DNA of 11,594 nucleotides from Christiangramia sp. (GTDB taxonomy: Bacteria; Bacteroidota; Bacteroidia; Flavobacteriales; Flavobacteriaceae): positions 1 to 11,594 of the forward strand of contig JAHELO010000021.1 in NCBI GenBank assembly GCA_024644145.1, read 5' to 3'. The notes below the pieces were generated by a model. That model was not told where the DNA came from, ran no database searches, and saw only the letters and a program-made list of their open reading frames with translations. Made by a program: the position numbers and the translations under genes. The number at the start of each line of letters is the position of its first letter. The first letter of the stretch is position 1. Shown piece after piece: positions 9,009 through 11,594 of the stretch.

Positions 9009-9088
9009 AAAACCGCAAAGTTACTCATAATGAAGCGGGAAAGAAAGCCTGAAAAAACATATAGTATTGTTAAAAATTTAAGGTTTTA

Positions 9089-9121
9089 TTTGTATTTCTC
9101 GATTTTATCTTCCTATATTTG
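9089..9121 (+). promoter_or_regulatory. Bacteroidota housekeeping promoter for the ECF sigma gene
   Basis: A -33 box TTTG (9089-9092), a 21-nt spacer and a -7 box TATATTTG (9114-9121) match the known Bacteroidota primary-sigma consensus TTTG / TAnnTTTG exactly. Transcription should start near 9126-9128, leaving a leader of about 100 nt before the ATG at 9227. This suggests the ECF gene is read by the primary sigma factor; added autoregulation is not excluded. Confidence 0.7.
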
Positions 9122-9150
9122 GTGCATAACCGAAAATCATAGTTGCCTAT

Positions 9151-9228
9151 ATAACACAGTTACTTTTTTAAACTAAATAACCTAACCCACAGAAATTCTG
9201 TATTTCTGTATATTAAAGTAACTGTTAT
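9151..9228 (+). promoter_or_regulatory. nested hairpin leader of the ECF sigma gene
   Basis: An outer perfect 11-bp stem pairs ACAGTTACTTT (9156-9166) with AAAGTAACTGT (9215-9225), ending one base before the ATG at 9227. If CA at 9155-9156 bulges out, ATAA (9151-9154) can pair with TTAT (9225-9228), which covers the first two bases of the start codon. Inside the 48-nt loop is a second perfect stem, ACAGAAAT (9189-9196) with ATTTCTGT (9202-9209), around a 5-nt loop. The outer arm covers the place where ribosomes would bind, so folding should lower translation. The pairing is seen in the sequence; the regulatory role is inference. The arms could instead be protein-binding operators. Confidence 0.5.
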
Positions 9229-9811
9229 GAATAATACTAAGGTAACTGACGCCTCGCTCGTTCGTAATTATCTTGATGGAAATGAAAATGCACTAGGCGC
9301 TCTCATCAATCGTCATCAACACCGTATTTACAGTTTTATTTATTCTAAGGTCTTTGACAGGGATATAGCTGAAGATATTTTTCAGGATACCTTTATAAAG
9401 GTGATTCGTACTCTTAAAAGAGGAAAGTATAATGAAGAAGGTAAATTTTTACCCTGGGTTATGCGTATTTCTCATAACCTAGTTATAGATCACTTTAGAA
9501 AGAATAAGCGAATGCCCAAATTCGACAATGGTGGTGACTTCAATATTTTTTCAGTATTAAGTGACGGTGATTTGAACGCAGAGAAACAACTTATTAAAGA
9601 CCAAATTGAATCCGATGTTCAGGAATTAATTAAGGAATTGCCGGAAGATCAATTGGAAGTTCTTACAATGAGAATCTATAAGGATATGAGTTTTAAAGAG
9701 ATCTCTGAACGAACCGGTGTAAGTATTAACACTGCTTTGGGGCGAATGAGATATGCATTGATCAACTTGAGAAAAATCATTGAAAAGAGAAATTTAATTT
9801 TAACCAATTAG
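9227..9811 (+). CDS. ECF-subfamily RNA polymerase sigma factor
   Basis: A 194-residue sigma-70 family protein of the extracytoplasmic-function type, containing only regions 2 and 4. Region 2 spans about residues 28-95, with RHQHRIYSFIYSKV, the core-binding block DIAEDIFQDTFIKV (46-59) and LPWVMRISHNLVIDHFRK (75-92) for -10 recognition. A 40-residue linker follows. Region 4 (about 133-186) has LPEDQLEVLTMRIYKDMSFKEISERTGVS leading into the helix-turn-helix and NTALGRMRYALINLRK as recognition helix. No FecR-like, zinc-finger or membrane anti-sigma gene is adjacent; the next gene encodes only 50 residues. It diverges from uvrA and lies near nth and bcp. The regulon is unknown. The start is well supported by the -7 box and the full N-terminus of region 2. 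Confidence 0.93.
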   Translation: MNNTKVTDASLVRNYLDGNENALGALINRHQHRIYSFIYSKVFDRDIAEDIFQDTFIKVIRTLKRGKYNEEGKFLPWVMRISHNLVIDHFRKNKRMPKFDNGGDFNIFSVLSDGDLNAEKQLIKDQIESDVQELIKELPEDQLEVLTMRIYKDMSFKEISERTGVSINTALGRMRYALINLRKIIEKRNLILTN

Positions 9812-9871
9812 TTTAACAATATCCCCCTTTTTGTTGCGTTATTTTATTAAACCAACATAAAACAGTACCAA

Positions 9872-10024
9872 ATGGGGAAACTTTACTTTAAAAAATCTTC
9901 AAAAGAAGATAAATCAAATCATCTGCAACCTAAAAAGGAGACTATTGGATTTCTTTTGAATTATTCAAAAGCACTTAGTATTACCGAGTATAAGGAGATG
10001 AAGTTCGACATGCTTCTGAATTAA
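9872..10024 (+). CDS. 50-residue protein downstream of the sigma factor, unknown function
   Basis: A short ORF, ATG to TAA, starting 60 nt after the sigma stop codon and ending just before the terminator at 10031, so it fills the end of the sigma transcript. The product is highly charged and lysine-rich at the N-terminus (MGKLYFKKSSKEDK) with a more ordered C-terminal part (TIGFLLNYSKALSITEYKEM) that could form an amphipathic helix. It has no cysteine, signal peptide or membrane helix. From memory, short proteins with a similar SKAL...EY...KF tail follow a sigma gene in other flavobacteria, but I cannot check this. No Shine-Dalgarno sequence is visible, which is common in this phylum. It could be a small sigma-modulating protein, or a chance ORF. 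Confidence 0.6.
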   Translation: MGKLYFKKSSKEDKSNHLQPKKETIGFLLNYSKALSITEYKEMKFDMLLN

Positions 10025-10030
10025 TTTTAT

Positions 10031-10065
10031 AAAAAGACCCGTATAATTAGCCTGCGGGTCTTTTT
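10031..10065. terminator. bidirectional terminator between the sigma operon and nth
   Basis: A perfect 11-bp stem pairs AAAAAGACCCG (10031-10041) with CGGGTCTTTTT (10055-10065) around a 13-nt loop. A T-rich run follows on the + strand (TTATTTTTG), and on the - strand the stem ends in TTTTT then ATAAAATT. It lies 6 nt after the small ORF, and its right arm touches the nth stop codon, so it serves both convergent transcripts. Confidence 0.85.
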
Positions 10066-10721
10066 TATTTTTGTTTTTTCAGGTAGTCTGCGATTACGCT
10101 TTTTCTGCCTATTGTTCTGGTTATAATATCCTTTTCCAGGTCCCAACCCCGCGCAGGAGAATATTGTCTACCGTACCAGATGATCTGCAGATGTAATTTA
10201 TTCCATAGATCTTTAGGGAATAGTCTTTTTGCATCTTTTTCTGTTTGCACTACATTTTTACCGTTGCTCAAATTCCAGCGGTACATTAATCTATGAATAT
10301 GAGTATCAACGGGAAATGCCGGGATATTAAAAGCCTGGGCTACAACTACACTGGCTGTTTTATGGCCTACTGCTGGTAATTCTTCCAAAGCATCCAGGTC
10401 TGCCGGTACCTGCCCGTTATGTTTATCTATGAGTATTTTTGATAAACCATGAATTCCCTTAGATTTCATTGGTGAGAGGCCTACTGGTTTAATAATATCT
10501 CTTATTTCCTCAACCGAAAGTTTTACCATTTCATATGGATTATCTGCGATCTGAAATAATTTGGGAGTGATTTCATTCACCTTCACATCTGTACTTTGTG
10601 CAGAAAGGAGAACCGCGATTAAGAGGGTATAAGGATCTTTATGGTCTAGCGGAATAGGAATTTCCGGGTAAATATCATTTAATGTATCTATTACGAACTG
10701 TACCTTTTCCTGTTTGGTCAT
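10065..10721 (-). CDS. nth: endonuclease III-type DNA glycosylase lacking the iron-sulfur cluster
   Basis: A 218-residue helix-hairpin-helix DNA glycosylase for oxidised pyrimidines in base excision repair. It has the LLSAQSTD block (38-45), the HhH motif LPAVGHKTASVV (115-126) with catalytic Lys121, and the catalytic aspartate in FPVDTHIHR (136-144), Asp139. E. coli Nth carries a C-X6-C-X2-C-X5-C [4Fe-4S] loop near its C-terminus. Here the matching stretch (RQYSPARGWDLEKDIITRT, 185-203) has no cysteine, and the whole protein has none. The rest is intact, so this is a cluster-less form rather than a damaged gene, and from memory other flavobacterial Nth proteins look alike. It ends at a terminator shared with the sigma operon and diverges from bcp across 31 bp. 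Confidence 0.93.
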   Translation of the reverse strand: MTKQEKVQFVIDTLNDIYPEIPIPLDHKDPYTLLIAVLLSAQSTDVKVNEITPKLFQIADNPYEMVKLSVEEIRDIIKPVGLSPMKSKGIHGLSKILIDKHNGQVPADLDALEELPAVGHKTASVVVAQAFNIPAFPVDTHIHRLMYRWNLSNGKNVVQTEKDAKRLFPKDLWNKLHLQIIWYGRQYSPARGWDLEKDIITRTIGRKSVIADYLKKQK

Positions 10722-10738
10722 AAAGTTATAATTTAGGG

Positions 10739-10746
10739 CAAAAGTA
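10739..10746 (-). promoter_or_regulatory. probable -7 box for nth
   Basis: TACTTTTG on the - strand fits the Bacteroidota TAnnTTTG consensus and lies 17 nt before the nth ATG, giving a very short leader. No convincing TTTG -33 box is present at the right distance, which would fall inside bcp, so the call is tentative. Confidence 0.4.
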
Positions 10747-10752
10747 ATAATT

Positions 10753-11205
10753 ATGACAACATTGAAAGAAGGGGATAAAGCTCCCGATTTTAAAGCTGAA
10801 GACCAGGATGGGAATGAAATAAAATTAACCGATTACAGAGGAAAAAAGCTTGTACTGTTCTTTTATCCCAAGGCAAGTACACCGGGATGTACGGCCGAGG
10901 CCTGTAACCTAAGTGAAAATTACGATTTACTAAAAGAAAAAGGGTATGAAATTCTAGGGGTAAGTGCCGATTCAAAAAAGAGGCAGCAGAATTTTAAAAA
11001 CAAATATGATTTTAAGTATCCTTTGCTCGCGGATGAGGACAAGCAGGTGATCAACGCCTATGGTGTATGGGGACCAAAAAAATTCATGGGGAAGGAATAT
11101 GAAGGCATTCATCGTACCACTTTCATTATAGATGAAGATGGAAAAGTTGAAGAAGTGATAAAAAAGGTAAAAACAAAAGCACATACAGAGCAAATTTTAG
11201 AATAA
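10753..11205 (+). CDS. bcp: peroxiredoxin, Bcp/PrxQ type (thioredoxin-dependent peroxidase)
   Basis: A 150-residue cytoplasmic thiol peroxidase that reduces hydrogen peroxide and organic hydroperoxides, using thioredoxin as electron source. The active site FFYPKASTPGCTAEACNL (36-53) holds Thr43, peroxidatic Cys46 and, five residues on, resolving Cys51, the spacing that marks the atypical 2-Cys BCP class. Arg121 in HRTTFIIDEDG (120-130) is the conserved active-site arginine. The length is usual for the family and there is no signal peptide. The start lies 31 bp from the divergent nth start, so regulatory sites must be shared or lie inside nth. A strong hairpin follows the stop codon. Confidence 0.96.
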   Translation: MTTLKEGDKAPDFKAEDQDGNEIKLTDYRGKKLVLFFYPKASTPGCTAEACNLSENYDLLKEKGYEILGVSADSKKRQQNFKNKYDFKYPLLADEDKQVINAYGVWGPKKFMGKEYEGIHRTTFIIDEDGKVEEVIKKVKTKAHTEQILE

Positions 11206-11226
11206 TGCTCTGCGAAGACTAATTAT

Positions 11227-11257
11227 AAAAAAGACGGGTATTTTACTTGTCTTTTTT
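11227..11257. terminator. terminator after bcp, overlapping the end of the convergent gene
   Basis: Stem AAAAAAGAC (11227-11235) with GTCTTTTTT (11249-11257), extended inward by GGGT/ACTT with two G-T pairs to 13 bp, and a 5-nt loop. A T-run follows on the + strand, and on the - strand TTTTTTATAATT follows. The 5' part of the hairpin lies beyond the - strand stop (11243-11245), while its right arm encodes that gene's last residues. Confidence 0.8.
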
Positions 11258-11594
11258 TATATATGCCTTTTGGATTGTAGCTATACTGTCACAATTCTCT
11301 ACTTCAAGTTCAAGAATTTTATTCTGGGAGGATCCAGATATCACATATATATTACAGGGTTCGGCATCGGTATTACTCCTGTTAAAGTCTACATCACCAT
11401 TTTTTAATAAGTCTGAAACCGCAGACGTATCAATGTTATAAGATTCAAAGAACTGCAATGATCTGTCTGAAAATTTTCGCTCTTTTATCTTAATATTTTT
11501 CAGGACCCGGGCATTTGGAGAATAATCACATGATGTTTTCTTACCTCCTAAAAAAAAGATTAGGATCACAATTCCAAAAAATAATCCTAGTCCA
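11243..11594 (-). CDS. membrane-anchored protein of unknown function, 5' end cut by window
   Basis: The frame is open to the window edge, giving 116 visible residues; the GTG at 11569 is probably internal, because the hydrophobic segment GLGLFFGIVILIFFLGG (visible residues 1-17) starts before it. This is a single N-terminal membrane helix or uncleaved signal, followed by a basic turn and a soluble domain of about 100 residues. Three cysteines (visible residues 22, 80, 101) lie in KTSCDYSP, EPCNIYVI and VENCDS, possibly forming a disulfide outside the cytoplasm. There is no lipobox. I do not recognise a named family. Its last codons lie in the terminator hairpin shared with bcp. Confidence 0.65.
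   Translation of the reverse strand, partial: GLGLFFGIVILIFFLGGKKTSCDYSPNARVLKNIKIKERKFSDRSLQFFESYNIDTSAVSDLLKNGDVDFNRSNTDAEPCNIYVISGSSQNKILELEVENCDSIATIQKAYIKKDK

Noticed and set aside
8996..9028. Upstream ATG at 9028 as the uvrA start
   Set aside because: It has no ribosome site, adds 11 residues not expected in the family, and the ATG at 8995 has AGGA at good spacing.
9061..9068. TATGTTTT on the - strand as a -7 box for uvrA
   Set aside because: It misses the final G of TAnnTTTG and has no TTTG about 20 nt upstream.
8913..9176. + strand ORF spanning the uvrA start and the sigma promoter
   Set aside because: It runs through a perfect promoter and the leader 5' arm, with composition of antisense and intergenic sequence and no recognisable domain.
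10722..10752. TAATTTAG on the + strand as the bcp -7 box
   Set aside because: One mismatch at a key T and the nearest TTTG is only about 12 nt upstream, too close.

Overview
The window looks like chromosomal DNA from a marine-type member of the Flavobacteriaceae (Bacteroidota). The evidence is AT-rich sequence, a perfect Bacteroidota promoter (TTTG, 21-nt spacer, TAtaTTTG) before a sigma factor gene, poor Shine-Dalgarno sequences, and protein sequences of flavobacterial type (UvrA, endonuclease III, a YfhO protein, a Tyr/Asn-rich secreted protein). Genus cannot be fixed; a Gramella/Salegentibacter-like organism is a guess. I see no mobile element, tRNA, rRNA or CRISPR array.

Left third (1-4577, + strand): three tightly packed genes for envelope glycan work. 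They are the 3' part of a YfhO-family multi-membrane protein, a GT4-type glycosyltransferase 14 nt later, and a 14-helix MOP-type polysaccharide flippase that begins at the base after the glycosyltransferase stop codon. They are probably one transcript, ending at a hairpin shared with the convergent gene on the other strand.

Middle (4658-8995, - strand): a secreted protein of unknown function has a signal peptide, four 16-residue Tyr/Asn/Gly repeats and a long Arg/Ser-rich tail with a duplicated 43-codon block. Upstream of it on the same strand is uvrA, the nucleotide-excision-repair damage sensor; its likely start is 11 codons inside the longest reading frame.

Right third (8996-11594): an ECF sigma factor gene diverges from uvrA. 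It has a clear housekeeping-type promoter and a leader that can fold into nested stems closing against its own start codon. A 50-residue ORF follows it, probably in the same transcript, and no recognisable anti-sigma gene is present. A bidirectional terminator separates this pair from nth (endonuclease III, - strand), which lacks all four iron-sulfur cysteines. A 31-bp gap separates nth from the divergent bcp-type peroxiredoxin gene. After another hairpin comes the 3' part of an unknown membrane-anchored protein gene on the - strand, cut by the window end.

The right side groups DNA repair (uvrA, nth), peroxide detoxification (bcp) and a sigma factor. This suggests a stress-related neighbourhood, but nothing in the sequence proves co-regulation. 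The best leads are the structured sigma leader, the 50-residue companion ORF, the cluster-less endonuclease III and the 16-residue repeat protein.
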